From Allium sativum (taxonomy: Eukaryota; Streptophyta; Magnoliopsida; Asparagales; Amaryllidaceae), in assembly GCA_030737875.1 (NCBI GenBank), contig CM060920.1, positions 476,748,861-476,812,860 of the forward strand: a stretch of 64,000 bases of DNA, in the 5' to 3' direction. Numbering within the stretch: the first letter of the stretch is position 1; every line of letters starts with the position of its first letter. The notes beneath the pieces were generated by a model, which made no database searches, was not told the origin of the DNA, and worked only from the letters and a program-made list of their open reading frames with translations. This document shows, piece by piece, positions 45,801 through 58,173 of the stretch. The translations under genes were made by a program, and so were the position numbers.

Positions 45801-48013
45801 GTATCGGCAAGCCGCTTGGCTTTTTTCTTTTTCTTTTTGAGATGAGAAGGACCGGGAAAGCTATTTGAAATTTCCCGATGCTCCCGGTACAAAGGAGGTT
45901 ATGGCGAATTTTTCCGGGAATTTAAGGAGTTAGAATATTTTTAAGATAATTTGATAGTTAGAAATCAACGTATCGATATATATAGAAGTCGATAAGAAAA
46001 CGAACTTAGAAATAGAATGGTATAATCAAAAAGGAAGTATAAGAATAAAATCTAGTAAGAATAGAAAGAGAAAGTATATATGTGTTTAAAAGTGAAGAAG
46101 TAGTTGTATGGTATTGATTTTTCGAATAAGTAGTCATATTTGTTTTGACGTTATAAATGTTATTCAGTCAAGGTCTGAGAGGTAGTTATACCCCAACTTG
46201 ATTGATTTCATTATTAACAAATAAACAGTAAGATTTCAGGCTCGAAGATCAATGTTGAATAAGAGTTAGTTGAATATAGTATTTGGGTTGTCGTAACGAT
46301 GTTTTACACAACATCCGTTTTAACCCAAATAAGTGTAAGTTTGAAATAGAATAATAAATATTTCCTAAGTATAGAAATAAACGAGATCGGAGAAGAGATA
46401 AGTAATTGGAATATTTCCCAATTATAAATAGAAGATATTTTCTAAAGTTTAGAAAATAAAAGAAGGCGATATATGAAAATATTTGTTTAACAAATATTGA
46501 TAAAGAAATAGAGAAGAGATTTAATTAATGAAATATTAATTAAAGGCTCACTGATTGTTGGATGTTTGGATGAACACTTGTTTTATTCGATAGTTAAATC
46601 ATCGACTATCGAAACACTTGTTTTTATTCGATAGTTAAATCACAGACTATCGAAGTTTTGACCATCGTTGTCAATATGGAGAGACCGGTTGGATTATTAT
46701 CCGAAGAACCACTCCATATCGGCAGTAGCGTGCGAATCAGATTATATAAAGATAAATCGAAGACGGAGTAGAGTGCAAGGACTTTTTCTATTAATAGAAA
46801 TAGTGCCTTCAGTTCATCCTGTTCCTGGGTGACTTGTATGGATGAATGTCTGACAGAGTATTTCCAGACGATCACGTATATTGATTTCTCCAACCGTACC
46901 AAGAGTGGAGGCGGAGAAGGAAACTTCTTTTAGCTAACACATAATGTATTGTTGTAGACGTCAATCGGTGATTTGATGGATTTGACGATGTGGCATTCAA
47001 AGTGAATCTGGTATGATGATAAAGCGTAGCTTCTAGCCTCATCATCCGGTAAATGACAGAAATCGGGCAGGCAACATGGCTAAGTCGGTCGCACCGAAGT
47101 AGGGTGTATAATCACCTGATCTAGAGTTTCATTTACTTCTAAAAATCTATTGTTGATGCTGTCCCATTCGGGAAACGGTTGCTGATCCCAACTGTTGGTG
47201 ATATACATTCGATACACTCAAGCGAAATGAGTGGTCGGTCATGTGTGGCCGGGTTGCAAGATGTTCTTGTTGAACCCAGTGTATTCCTCTCTAGAGGTAC
47301 ATTAGCGAAAGGTGGTTCCATACCTTGTCATAGTTGGAAATCCATTACCCAATACGTGCTTGCGGTTTTGATTGTATACTATATATGTAGAACGTGAGAT
47401 GAAAGCGTTTCTGCTAGATGATTATATATATACTGTGGTTGATAGACATTATTATAATATCAAAAGGTTTTTGATATAAAGATATTTTGGATTCTCATAA
47501 GGGAAAAACCCGTTCCGTTATGCGGCGTGGTCTTATGAGATATCGTTTACTTGTTCGAACTGTTTTTAAACTGTTTTACTCATACCAGTCCCATGACTGA
47601 CCCGGAGTTTACTTTGTTGTTTTCCCTAAACTCTTGGGTGCCTAAATTTGTACGGGCAGTCAAGTAGTCGGGAATTTACAGATATACTGGAAGAGCTTGG
47701 AGCAGGAAGCTTCAGGATCATATAGCTATAGTTATTTCCGCTGTGTTGTAAGTGATGTACTTTGATATTGATGTATATTCAAGTACAGATGTATATTTCA
47801 AGTTATGTTATATATATTATATGTTATTCGTTCCGCTGTGAGATTCGTGTTACTCTGATGTTGTGTTCTTCTTCTTCTTCTATTCTAAGTTTCTATCTTA
47901 TCTTTCCTCACCCTCTAATTTCTTTCACTAATTACCATGATTTTTCGATGTTTTGGTTATCGACATCGAGCTTATGTCGATAACCAAAGTCGTTGAAAAT
48001 CCGGGTCGTTACA
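42862..48013 (+). repeat. E5 3' LTR, 5152 bp
   Basis: Same length and landmarks as the 5' LTR at an offset of 8698. Differences I saw are mostly single transitions (for example GGCAGCATGG / GGCAACATGG, ATCTGGG / ATCCGGG). Ends TTACA at 48013, followed by the ATATT duplication. Confidence 0.95.
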
Positions 48014-48018
48014 ATATT

Positions 48019-50002
48019 TTTAATCTTGCTAAAAATATTTCCTTCCTACGATAAAAATCCTATTTTTAACTAACCAAAAAAGATATTTTTACATAACTAA
48101 AAATCATAACTTTATGTAATTAAAAATCATAACTTTATACAAATAAAAATCATAACTTTATATAAATAAAAATCATAACTTTATATACTTCATACGTCAA
48201 AACCCATAGAAGCTTTAAAACGGAGAAAACTCACATATTTTCTATCGCCTATATTTGCTGTTCTGGTTCCAGAATTTGCAAACGAGCTTCAATCTTCATA
48301 CCATCTTTTTTTTAGCTTAAACGCGCCATTCCGAACAACTTTCGCCTAGTGGTCTTCCTTCTGAAAATATGCCATTTCGCCAGAAATTGCGAAAAGACAG
48401 TATTTGGACAGTAGACTTTGGATGCGTTTTCCGGACAGCTCCTCAATCCAAAATAGGATTTTCATATATCAAATCGAAGAGAAAATCGTGCTCTTCGATA
48501 TTCGTATTGTGGAGTTTTGGCCAGAAATGCACGGTCTAGGAGTTATTGGCGAAATAGTGACAAGGGGTTAAATGCAAAAACGGAATTTGTGAAAAATGGG
48601 TTTTTAAGTGTAGCGGGGCCCACAGCCGGAGTTGGGTGGTGCTGCAGGCAGCGTGGGGCCTGTCTGACGTGGGGAGGTGGCTGAGGGGTGGTGGCGACGG
48701 TGGTGGGGCCCAGCGGCGGTGGTTGGTGGTGATTTGGGGCTAGGGCTTTATGTAGAGAAGGAAGGAGGGAGAGAGAGGAGGAAGGGGAGAGAGAGAGGAG
48801 GAAGGAGGGGAGGAGAGAGGAGGAGAGGGGGGTAGCACGGCGGCCGACGATTGTTGGGGGCAGCAAGGGGGCGGCAGCAGCAAGGGCAAGGGGGAGGAGG
48901 CCATTTATGAAGAAAAGTGGAGGAAGGAAGAAATGAAAATAATGAAGAGAGAAATGGAATGAAAGCGATTATATGCTTGTTTCCTTCCGATCATCCGAAC
49001 ATAAACGATCTCTGTTTGCCGCGGATTTCGGACATGTGATAGTAGACGTGAAGACGAGTCCAACGAAACAAGTTTCATCGAATTTCGAGTTCATTTGATT
49101 GTCCGTTAAAATTGTGACAGATGCTAAGATATTGTTCAAAAATGCGATTTGGCACACCTTTTCTTCTTGCACGATCACATGCTAACTCCAAAAATCATGG
49201 CCTTTTGGATTTAACCATTATTAGACGATATGAATCCAAAAAAAATGGAATCGAATTCTGAGGTCGTATCTATAACGTTCCTTTGTAAAATGACTGCCTG
49301 TTTTACCCTGAACCGTTTTAGCTCGCACGGCCACATACTAACTCCGTTCGATGTGCATTTTGGAACTCAACAATGATTTGTCATTATGAATCAAGAAAAT
49401 TTTATCTCGTCGAATTCTGAGCTCATATGCAAAATTTTACTTTTTAAGGGTTATGTATTGATAACCGAAAACCCCATCCAATTCTCACTATTCCGGATCT
49501 CGGAATATATTGAAGCTTATACTTTTCGGTGTCTCAAATGGCATTTTGAACTCAATGGAAGTGGTTTCGAGTCCAAATTCTTTCGTATGCAAAATGTGAC
49601 TTTTTGGGCTATATTTCTATAGCGACTATTCTGAATTTTCAACTGGGCATAACGTTTTATTCCCGCTATGGAATTTGGATTTTTCAGATTCGTTGGAAAG
49701 ATATTTTCAAATAGATTCTAATATTTTTGGTTTCGCTAAAATCCGGTTTATTTTGTATCCTGTACATTCATTTGAAATTTGAAATCAAATTTTCAAACTA
49801 CCGCACTATTTTCAATTCCTTTTAAAGTTAAAATAAATATTTATATTGTAACTTCGATTCAAATAAATATATACGTTCTAATTCTATTCAAAATAAATTT
49901 CTCATCGTTATTATTTAAAATAATTCATTTTAAATATTCAAAATTCATTAAAATTGCCAAAATAAAATTTTTAATTTGGTTCCGATTTTCTGGGTTGTTA
50001 CA
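48019..50002 (-). repeat. E4 LTR-A, right part
   Basis: Continues LTR-A after E5; aligns with 52650-54619 of LTR-B. On the minus strand the LTR starts here with TGTAACAACCCAG at 50002. It contains short repeats AAAAATCATAACTTTAT (48095-48185) and the GC-rich promoter-like block. Confidence 0.85.
48540..48905 (-). promoter_or_regulatory. GC-rich, GA/CT-repeat block of E4 LTR with G-quadruplex motif
   Basis: A GC-rich island in AT-rich surroundings. The plus strand has a GAGAGAGAGG-type purine stretch (48757-48835) and four G-runs at 48856-48894 (GGGGG, GGGGG, GGG, GGGGG) able to form a G-quadruplex. On the minus, sense, strand this is a pyrimidine-rich stretch followed by ACATAAAG, resembling a plant core promoter. 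Repeated in LTR-B at 53230-53520. The Pro/Ser/Leu-rich readings here are low-complexity shadows. Confidence 0.5.
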
Positions 50003-51047
50003 ATCACCCCCACTTAAAATCTTTTCGTCCTCGAAAAGGAACGGAGCTGAAAGTTGTTTAACTAATCAACTAAACTTTCATTATTTTCAATATGGCTTAA
50101 GTTCTTCAACTGTCTAGTTTCTAAGAACTTTTCAAATTTTAATTTTTTTTTGGCTAACACCCTAAATTTTCGAAAAATTTCGCCATAACCTCCCCTGTAC
50201 GGGAGCACCGGGAAAATCCCCAAACCGCCACACAGGCCCTCTTATCTCAAAAAGAAAAAGAAAAAGCCAAGCGGTTAGCCAATCGGCTTATAAAATCATC
50301 CAAACCCAAGAAATTAATAAATATGTACCTATTTGTTGGGCATACAATTTTATTCCTCGACTCTAGCCTCCTTGCTATGACCTGTTCAATGTATATATAT
50401 GTGCATGCATGCAATTTCAAATAATTTTCATTACAGTTCAATATTTGATACAATTTGGCCTAAATTTACCTTTCTTTCATATGTTGGTTTAAATAAATAA
50501 TCACACAACACAAATATCAATCAATTAGTGAATTAACGTTTCAAATTCATAATTTTGATACATACAGTGAAAATCATGTTTTTGATGCCAAATCACAACA
50601 ATAATCCTATCTAGTTTACACCAGTCAATTGGAAATATACAGATATACCACCTTCGAAACTCGAACATAAATACTGGTGATGGTATACTTCATCATCAGG
50701 ATAATGTCTGGGCGACTAGAGTGTGATTCTATATCTATCCAGTATATTAAAACTTCAAATATATGTTTGCAAGGCGTATATGCAAATTCTTTATATATTG
50801 GATCGTCCAAATTCAATACAAATAAATATTCAAATACGTATGAAATGGTTTAAATTTTCAAAACAAAATTTGTTTTTATTTTTATTTTAAAAACAATACT
50901 CTTCACACTCATTCTAGGATACTACTGATCCCATCTCTAATGAGTCATTCCCAATGGATATTGCTAATCCAATCTCTGATGAATTCTTTCGTTTGGTTCT
51001 AATGTGTCTTGTTCTCGAGCTCTATAAACCAAAGCACTGATACCAAA
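50003..51047 (-). other. E4 first internal region, non-coding
   Basis: On the minus strand: primer site TGGTATCAGTGC (51034-51045, one change from the iMet consensus), about 1 kb without coding, hairpin CTTTTCG-AGGA-CGAAAAG (50021-50038) and polypurine tract AAGTGGGGGTGAT (50003-50015). Gag and pol are wholly absent. 50150-50280 includes the CGGGAGCACCGGGAAAATCCC segment also seen, reversed, in the E5 LTR at 37150-37210. Confidence 0.8.
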
Positions 51048-54000
51048 TGTGGCGACCCGAACTTCCCCGTAAAGGAAAGAACGAATTGCTTTGAGAACAA
51101 GACGAATCAGAACACAAACAAAAGAACATTTCATTCCACCAGCCTTTAACCGTAAATTAGCAAGTGAACAATTCCCTAAGTATTAACCCCGAAGGCCAAA
51201 ACCAACATCAGATCAATACCCAGGAAACCATTCAACTTAACAAATCTCCAGTTAGTTTCTGATTCTCTTAACTCCGTTGGGTCAAAGAACAGTATTATTA
51301 AAGATACCATTCACTACAAACCCAAAATCCAATTTGATATTAAATACAAGGCTCTGAATAGAAAATATACCGGCTTATATTCAATATCAAATTCTGAAAC
51401 CAACAAATATCGTATTGGAATAACGATATATATATCTTTCAAATTCCTCCACAATATCCGTTTAATCACGAAATCTAATATTGCAATATTCCGAAGATAA
51501 TTTCAATTCAAATCCATTCCAGTTCATGTATTGGAAATTCTGGTTATTTTTAAAACCATTTCAAATCAGACATCAAAATCAGATTTTGATCTTTTACCGA
51601 ATATTATTTTTAAAATATTCATTATTTTAAAATGTTCGTTATTTTAAAATATTCGTTATTTTAAAGTATTCATTCTTTCTGAACTGGAATCAGACACAGT
51701 CAATTATCATATAATGTCATTATATGGATTTCATACAACACATGTATACAACAACAGTGATAAATAATCATTCTTCATCCAGAGTGCATTCTACACTGCA
51801 TAAGCATTAAATATAAATATTTAATGCTTGCAACAGTCTGTCAACCTATCGATTGACATACAACTAAACAGTCGGGATTAGTGTATGTCAAATATCATCC
51901 CAACACCCATGTGGGGTTTCAACCAACAAATACTGAATATTATTTGTGCAGTTGGACGATGTGTAAAATTTATCATTCCAATCAATATCAGTCAAATGTG
52001 TGTACATAAACAAATCGCCCGTTTGTAAATGAATATTTATTTTATTCATATCAACGTTAAAAATTATATTTTTAACGATAAAATATCTTATTCAACATAT
52101 GAATATTCTATTTAGCTCATTTATACAATAAAAATGCTATTTTATTGTTTTAACATATTTTTTTTAGAAAATTTTGGCGGCATAACGGCGCGATACCAAA
52201 ATCGGGTAATGTCTAGCATTACCCCTCTCCTGATATTGGCTCGCGCCATACACACATAACAATTCTAATCAATTCATTTCACCCAAACAACCAAATTCAA
52301 CTAAATAATCTAATCAATCAAACCAAACAATCAAACAAGTCGTCCATGGTCCATGGACGACGGGGAACAGTTCATATATGCAGTTATAAAATAAACAACT
52401 GTATAAGAAAATTATAGTGAGGAGTTCTCACCTTGGGTTTCCACTCCATCAATCTTTGATTGTTAATCTTAAATTCTCCAGGAATCCCGCATGTCTATTT
52501 TGTAAATAACATGCATAAGTTAGAAATCATATTTTTAATTATCGAATAATTATTTCATAACTTGTCTATTTTATAAATAGCATACATAGGCTAAAAATCA
52601 TATTTTTATCTTTTTAAAAACATTTCCATGCCATACACTAGTTAAAATCATATTTTTAATCTTGCTAAAAATATTTCCTTCCTACGATAAAAATCATATT
52701 TTTAACTAACCAAAAATGATATTTTTACATAACTAAAAATCATAACTTTATGTAATTAAAAATCATAACTTTGTATAAATAAAAATCATAACTTTATATA
52801 AATAAAAATCATAACTTTACATACTTCATACGTACAAAACCATAGAAGCTTTAAAGCGGAGAAAACTCACATATTTTCTATCGCCTGGATTTGCTGTTCT
52901 GGTTCAAGAATTTGCAAACGAACTCCAATCTTCATACCATCTTTGTTTCTAGCTTAAACATGCCATTCCGGACAACTTTCGCCTAGTGGTCCTCCTTCTG
53001 AAAATGTGCCATTTCGCTGGAAATCGCGAAAAGACAGTATTTGGACAGTAGACTTTGGACGCATTTTCCGGACAGCTCCGCAATCCAAAATAGGACTTCC
53101 ATATACCAAATTGAAGAGAAAATCGTTCTCTTTGATATTTGTATTGTGCAGTTTTGGCCAAAAATGCACGGTCTGGGAGTTATTGGCGAAATAGTGATAG
53201 GGGGTTAAATGCAAAAACGGGAATTTGTGAAGAATCGGTTTTTCAGTGTAGCGGGGCCCACGGCCGGAGTTGGGTGGTGCTGCAGGCTGCGTGGGGCCTG
53301 ACTGACGTGGGGAGGTGGCTGAGGGGCGGTGGTGGCGGCGGTGGGACCCGGCGGTGGTGGTTGGTGGTGATTTGGGGCTAGGGCTTTATGTAGAGAAGGA
53401 AAGAGAGAGAGGAGGAGGAAGGAGGGGAGGAGAGAGGAGGAGAGGGGGGGTGGCACGGCGGTCGGCGATGGTTGGGGGCAGCAAGGGGGCGGCAGTAGCA
53501 AGGGCAAGGGGGAGGAGGCCATTTATGAAGAAAAGTGGAGGAAGGAGGAAATGAAAATAATGAAGAGAGAAATGGAATGAAAGCGATTATATGCTCGTTT
53601 CCTCCCGATCATCCAAATACAAACGGTCTCTGTTTGCCGCGGATTTCGGACATGAGATAGTAGACGTGAGGACAGCCCAACGAAACAAGTTTCGTCGAAT
53701 TCCGAGTTCATTTGACCGTCCGTTTAAATTGTCAAAGATGCTCAGATATTGTTCAAAAATGCGATATTGGCGCACCTTTTCTTCTTGCATGATCACATGT
53801 TAACTCCAAAAATCATGACCTTTTGGATTTAACCATTATTAGATGATGCGAATCCAAAAAAACGGAATCGAATTCTGAGGTCGTTTCAATAACGTTCCTT
53901 TGTAAAATGACTGCCTGTTTTACCCTGAACTGTTTTAGCTCGCACGGCCACATACTAACTCCGTTCAACGTGCATTTTGGATCTCAACAATGATCTGTCA

Positions 54001-54619
54001 TTATGAATCAAGAAAAATTTATCTCGTTGAATTCTGAGCTAATATACAAAATTTCACTTTTTAAGGGCTTTGTATTGATAACCGAAAACCCCATTCAATT
54101 CTCACTATTCCGGATCACGGAATATATCGAAGCTTATAATTTTCGGAGTCTGAAATGGCATTTTGAACTCAGTGGAAGTGGTTTCGAATCCAAATTCATT
54201 TGTATGCAAAATGTGACTTTTTTGGGCTATATTTCTATAGCGACTATTCTGAATTTTCAACTAGGCATAACTTTTTATTCCCGCTATGAAATTTGGATTT
54301 TTCAGATTCGTTGGAAAGATATTTTCAAATAGATTCTAATATTTTTGGTTTCGCTAAAATCCGGTTTACTTTGAATCCTGTACATTCATTTGAAATTTGA
54401 AATCGAATTTTCAAAATACCGCGCCATTTTCAATTCCTTTTATAATTAAAATAAATATTTATATTCTAACTTTGATTCAAATAAATATATACATTCTAAT
54501 TCTATTCAAAATAAATTTCTCATCGTTATTATTTAAAATAATTCATTTTAAATATTCAAAGTTCATTAAAATTACCAAAATAAAATTTTAATTTGGTTCC
54601 GATTTTCCGGGTTGTTACA
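51048..54619 (-). repeat. E4 LTR-B, 3572 bp, shared by two internal regions
   Basis: Left edge TGTGGCGACCCG, right edge GGGTTGTTACA. It lacks the roughly 1.9-kb segment kept in LTR-A (junction near 51130). It carries the empty E5 target site, the AAAAATCATAACTTT repeats (52730-52820), the GC-rich block (53230-53520) and the same G-run motif (53474-53512). Confidence 0.88.
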
Positions 54620-55666
54620 ATCTCCCCCACTTAAAATCTTTTCGTCCTCGAAAAGGAACAGAGCTGAAAGTTGTTAAACTAATCAACTCAACTTTCATTA
54701 TCTTCATTATGGCTTAAGTTCTTCAACTTTTCAGTTTCTAAGAACTTTTCAATTTTTTTCAAAAAATTTGGCTAACACCCTAAATTTTCGAAAAATTTCG
54801 CCATAACCTCCCCTTTACGGGAGCACCGGGAAAATCCCCAAACCGGCACACAGGCCCTCTCATTTCAAAAAGAAAAATCCAAGCGGCTAGCCAATCAGCC
54901 TATAAAATCATCCAAACCCAAGAAATTAGTAAACATGTACCTATTTGTTGGGCATACAATTTTATTCCTCGGCACCAGCCTCCTTGCTATGACCTGTTCA
55001 ATGTATATATATGTGCATGCATGCAATTTCAAACAATTTTTAATACAGTTCAATATTTGATACAATTTGACCTAAATTTACCTTTCTTTCATTTGTTGGT
55101 TTAAATAAATAATCACACAACACAAATATCAATCAATTAGTGAATTAACGTTACAAATTCATAATTTTGATACATATAGTGAAAATCATGTTTTTGATGC
55201 CAAATCACAACAATAACCCTATCTAGTTTTGGTTCTCACACCAGTCAATTGGAAATATACAGATATCCCACCTTCGAAACTCGAACATAAATACTGGTGA
55301 TGGTATACTTCATCATCGGGATAATGTCCGGGTGACTAGAGTGTGATTCTATATCTATCCAGTATATTAAAACTTCGAATATACGTTTGCAAGGCGTATA
55401 TGCAAAATCTTTATATATTGAATTGTCCAAATTCAATACAAATAAATATTCAAATACATATGAAATGGTTTAAATTTTCAAAACAAATGTTGTTTTCATT
55501 TTTATTTTAAAAACAATACTCTTACACTCGTTCTAGGATACTACTGATCCCATCTATAACAAGTCATTCCCATTGGATATTGCTAATCCAATCTCTGATG
55601 AATTCTTTCATTTGGTTCTAATGTGTCTTGTTCTCGAGCTCTGTAAACCAAAGCTCCGATACCAAA
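54620..55666 (-). other. E4 second internal region, non-coding
   Basis: Near copy of 50003-51047 with a few small indels. Primer site TGGTATCGGAGC (55653-55664), hairpin CTTTTCG-AGGA-CGAAAAG (54638-54655), polypurine tract AAGTGGGGGAGAT. No coding. Confidence 0.82.
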
Positions 55667-56819
55667 TGTGGCGACCCGAACTTCCCCCGTAAAGGAAAGA
55701 ACGAATTGCTTTGAGAACAAGACGAATCAGAACACAAACAAAAGAACATTTCATTTCATCATCCTTTAACCGTAAATTAGCAAGTGAACAATTCCTTAAG
55801 TATTAACCCCGAAGGCCGAAACCAACAACAGATCAATACCCAGGAAACCATTCAACTTAACAAATCTCCAGTTAGTTTCTGATTCTCTTAACTCCGTTGG
55901 GTCAATGAACAGTATTATTAAAGATACCATTCACTACAAACCCAAAATCCAATTTGATATTAAATACAAGGCTCTGAATAAAAATATATCGGCTTATATT
56001 CAATATCAAATTCTGAAACCAACAAATATTGTATTGGAATAACGATATATATATATCTTCCAAATTCCTCCACAATATCCATATAATCACGAAATCCAAT
56101 ATCGAAATATTCCGAAGATAATTTCAATTCAAATCCATTCCAATTCATATATTGGGAATTCTGGTTATTTTTAAAAATATTTCAGATCAGACATGAAAAT
56201 CAGATTTTGATCTTTTACTGAATATTATTTTTAAAATATTCATTATTTTAAAATATTCGTTATTTTAAAATATTCGTTCTTTCAGAACTGGAATCAGACA
56301 TAGTCAATTACCGTATAATGTCATTATACGGACTTCATACAACACATGTATACAACAATAGTGATAAATAATCATCCATCATCCAAAGTGTATTCTACAC
56401 TGTATAAGCATTAAATATAAATATTTAACGCTTACAACAGTCTGTCAACCTATTGATTGACATACAACTAAACAGTCGGGATTAGTTTACGTCAAATATC
56501 TTCCCAACACCCATATGGGGTTTCAACCAACAAATACTGAATATTATTTGTGCAGTTAGGCGATATGTAAAATATATCATCCCAATCAATATCAATCAAA
56601 TGTGTGTATATAAACAAATAGTCCGTTTGTAAATGAATATTTATTATATTCATATCAACATTAAAAATTATATTTTTAACGATAAAATATCTTATACAAC
56701 ATATGAATATTCTATTCAGCTCATTCATACAATAAAAATGACATTTTATTGTTCTATCATATTTTTTTAGATAATTTTTGCAGCATAATGGCGCGATATC
56801 AAAATCGGGTAATGTCTAG
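55667..56819 (-). repeat. E4 LTR-C, truncated
   Basis: Starts TGTGGCGACCCG and follows LTR-B, with the same internal deletion, to about GGGTAATGTCTAG. It stops where the E6 LTR begins; LTR-B continues past this point. Confidence 0.85.
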
Positions 56820-57511
56820 TGTTAGTTCCAAAATTGGGTCAAACACCCGAATTATTTTAATTTTGGGGAGATTAATATCAGAAAAATGCAAGAAAAATCA
56901 GAAAAGACACAAGGTTTATAGTGGTTCGGCGTTAATGAGCCTACGTCCACTTTATATCAATGATTATACTTAAGATTTGAGTACAACCAATGATTTATCT
57001 CTCAACCTCACTTTTACAATATTGATTCACTCAGTAAATTCAAGATAACTCTGAGTAGAAATAATGGAGATATGATAATGGTGGAATCAGAGCTTCGAAT
57101 TGCCAAAAGATCCCGAAAAATGCTAAGTCTGGAGCTATTTATAGGTGATATCTTCAGGCGGATCGTGGTCATACGTGTCACAAATCCGGATGATCTCGGA
57201 CGGGTTCGTAGCCTGATGGAGAAATGGTTAAAATGACAATTATGGATGGGTGGCATAAGATCCTTCATCTTCGGGTCGTGGATGACTTGGTCGTGGCCTT
57301 CATCTCTCAGCTTCAGGGATTGGATCGTGGTAATGACTCAGGTGTGGATGGATCAGATCGCGGTTGGGATCTACGATCGGAGGGTGTAGCAGCGTCACGA
57401 TCCGAGGGAGTTAGGAAGACTACGATCGAATCTTTAATGGTTTTGACATGTGTAGATCCATATTATCTTTATATATGAACCTTGGTGGCTTGGTCCAAAA
57501 GCTAGCCAACA
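56820..57511 (-). repeat. E6 3' LTR, 692 bp
   Basis: Plus strand TGTTAGTTCC...GCTAGCCAACA, so TG and CA ends. Minus-strand TATAAATA at 57136-57143. Contains GTTTATAGTGGTTCGG and CCTACGTCCAC (56912-56950), a motif common in plant LTRs, and several GGATCGTGG / CACGATCC words (57160-57430). Confidence 0.65.
57136..57143 (-). promoter_or_regulatory. TATA box of E6 LTR
   Basis: The plus strand reads TATTTATA, giving TATAAATA on the minus strand, in the orientation predicted by the polypurine tract. Confidence 0.5.
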
Positions 57512-57526
57512 TTTTCCCCCCTCGAA
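57512..57526 (-). other. E6 polypurine tract
   Basis: The plus strand is TTTTCCCCCCTCGAA; the minus strand is GAGGGGGGAAAA next to the LTR start. Confidence 0.6.
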
Positions 57527-58041
57527 GTATGTTTTATCAGGGATGGAACATGCTTCGAAATTTCTGAGCTATCTTTTCACGAAGCGACGTGAATCAATGG
57601 TCATGTCTGTCTGAAATGTCTTACTGCTTCAGGAAGTTGTGCTCATTGACTGGTATAAATATTGGGTTGTATCATCAGTCATTTCTTTGTTCATTAAGTG
57701 ATTTTCATCTTTTGAATTCCTGGAGATATTGCTATCAGATCGCCAAGTAAGTCTCAAAACTCCCTGTAAGAAGTAGCATTTAGTAACTTTCGTATTTCTA
57801 CAAATATGGAACTCTGTCATTTCCGATCCATTAGTCACGCTATTGCTTGGATGGTCACTTCAAGTCTTGGACCATGGTTGACTATCCCACAACTTCAATT
57901 AGAGTCATCCAATAGGCTTCGGATCATGGTCTGGAGGGCCCATGCACGACCCCCAGTGGGCTTTCCGCTTGCTCGTGGCCCATGATGGCCTGGTGAACTA
58001 TATAGGACAAGGAAGGGAATATCAAGGGTTTTCTCTCTAGC

Positions 58042-58131
58042 TATATAAACGGGTTTACTCTCCTTCTTTCACTTTTCACTTCCTCTTTTACCAGCCGCCA
58101 CTCTTCTTACCTTTTACCTTCAAAACCCTAA
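58042..58131 (+). promoter_or_regulatory. Promoter of the antisense gene in E6: TATA box and telo-box
   Basis: TATATAAA at 58042-58049, a CT-rich stretch over the expected start about 30 bp downstream, and AAACCCTAA at 58123-58131 in the leader. This is the layout of many plant cell-cycle and translation-related promoters. Confidence 0.6.
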
Positions 58132-58173
58132 TTTGACTTTCAACAAAAATCGAGATTTTCTTTCAATAAAAAG

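Larger units (their letters stand above)
34164..48013 (+). mobile_element. E5: young 13.85-kb non-coding LTR element inserted in E4
   Basis: Perfect target duplication ATATT (34159-34163, 48014-48018). The undisturbed site is visible at 52650-52680 in LTR-B of E4. LTRs 34164-39315 and 42862-48013 are both 5152 bp with a constant offset of 8698, so no net indels; about 20 substitutions were noticed by eye. Primer site, polypurine tract and LTR ends are intact. The 3.5-kb internal region has no ORF of note, so it is a large retrotransposon derivative (LARD) that must use proteins from another element. Confidence 0.95.
30713..56819 (-). mobile_element. E4: gene-less Tekay-like element in a tandem LTR chain, split by E5
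   Basis: Minus strand. LTR-A 30713-34163 continuing at 48019-50002 after E5; internal 50003-51047; LTR-B 51048-54619; internal 54620-55666; LTR-C 55667-56819, cut by E6. Both internal regions are about 1.05 kb, start with an iMet-type primer site on the right and end with a polypurine tract on the left, and contain no coding. The chain of three LTRs with two short internals points to LTR recombination or tandem amplification. Confidence 0.85.

Noticed and set aside
34164..48013. Near-identical 5.15-kb direct repeats considered as a segmental duplication
   Set aside because: TG...CA ends, primer site, polypurine tract and a 5-bp target duplication show they are LTRs of one element.
48543..48866. 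Pro/Ser/Leu-rich ORF of 107 codons on the minus strand
   Set aside because: It is a translation of the GA/CT-repeat promoter block; the counterpart in LTR-B reads differently, so the protein is not conserved.
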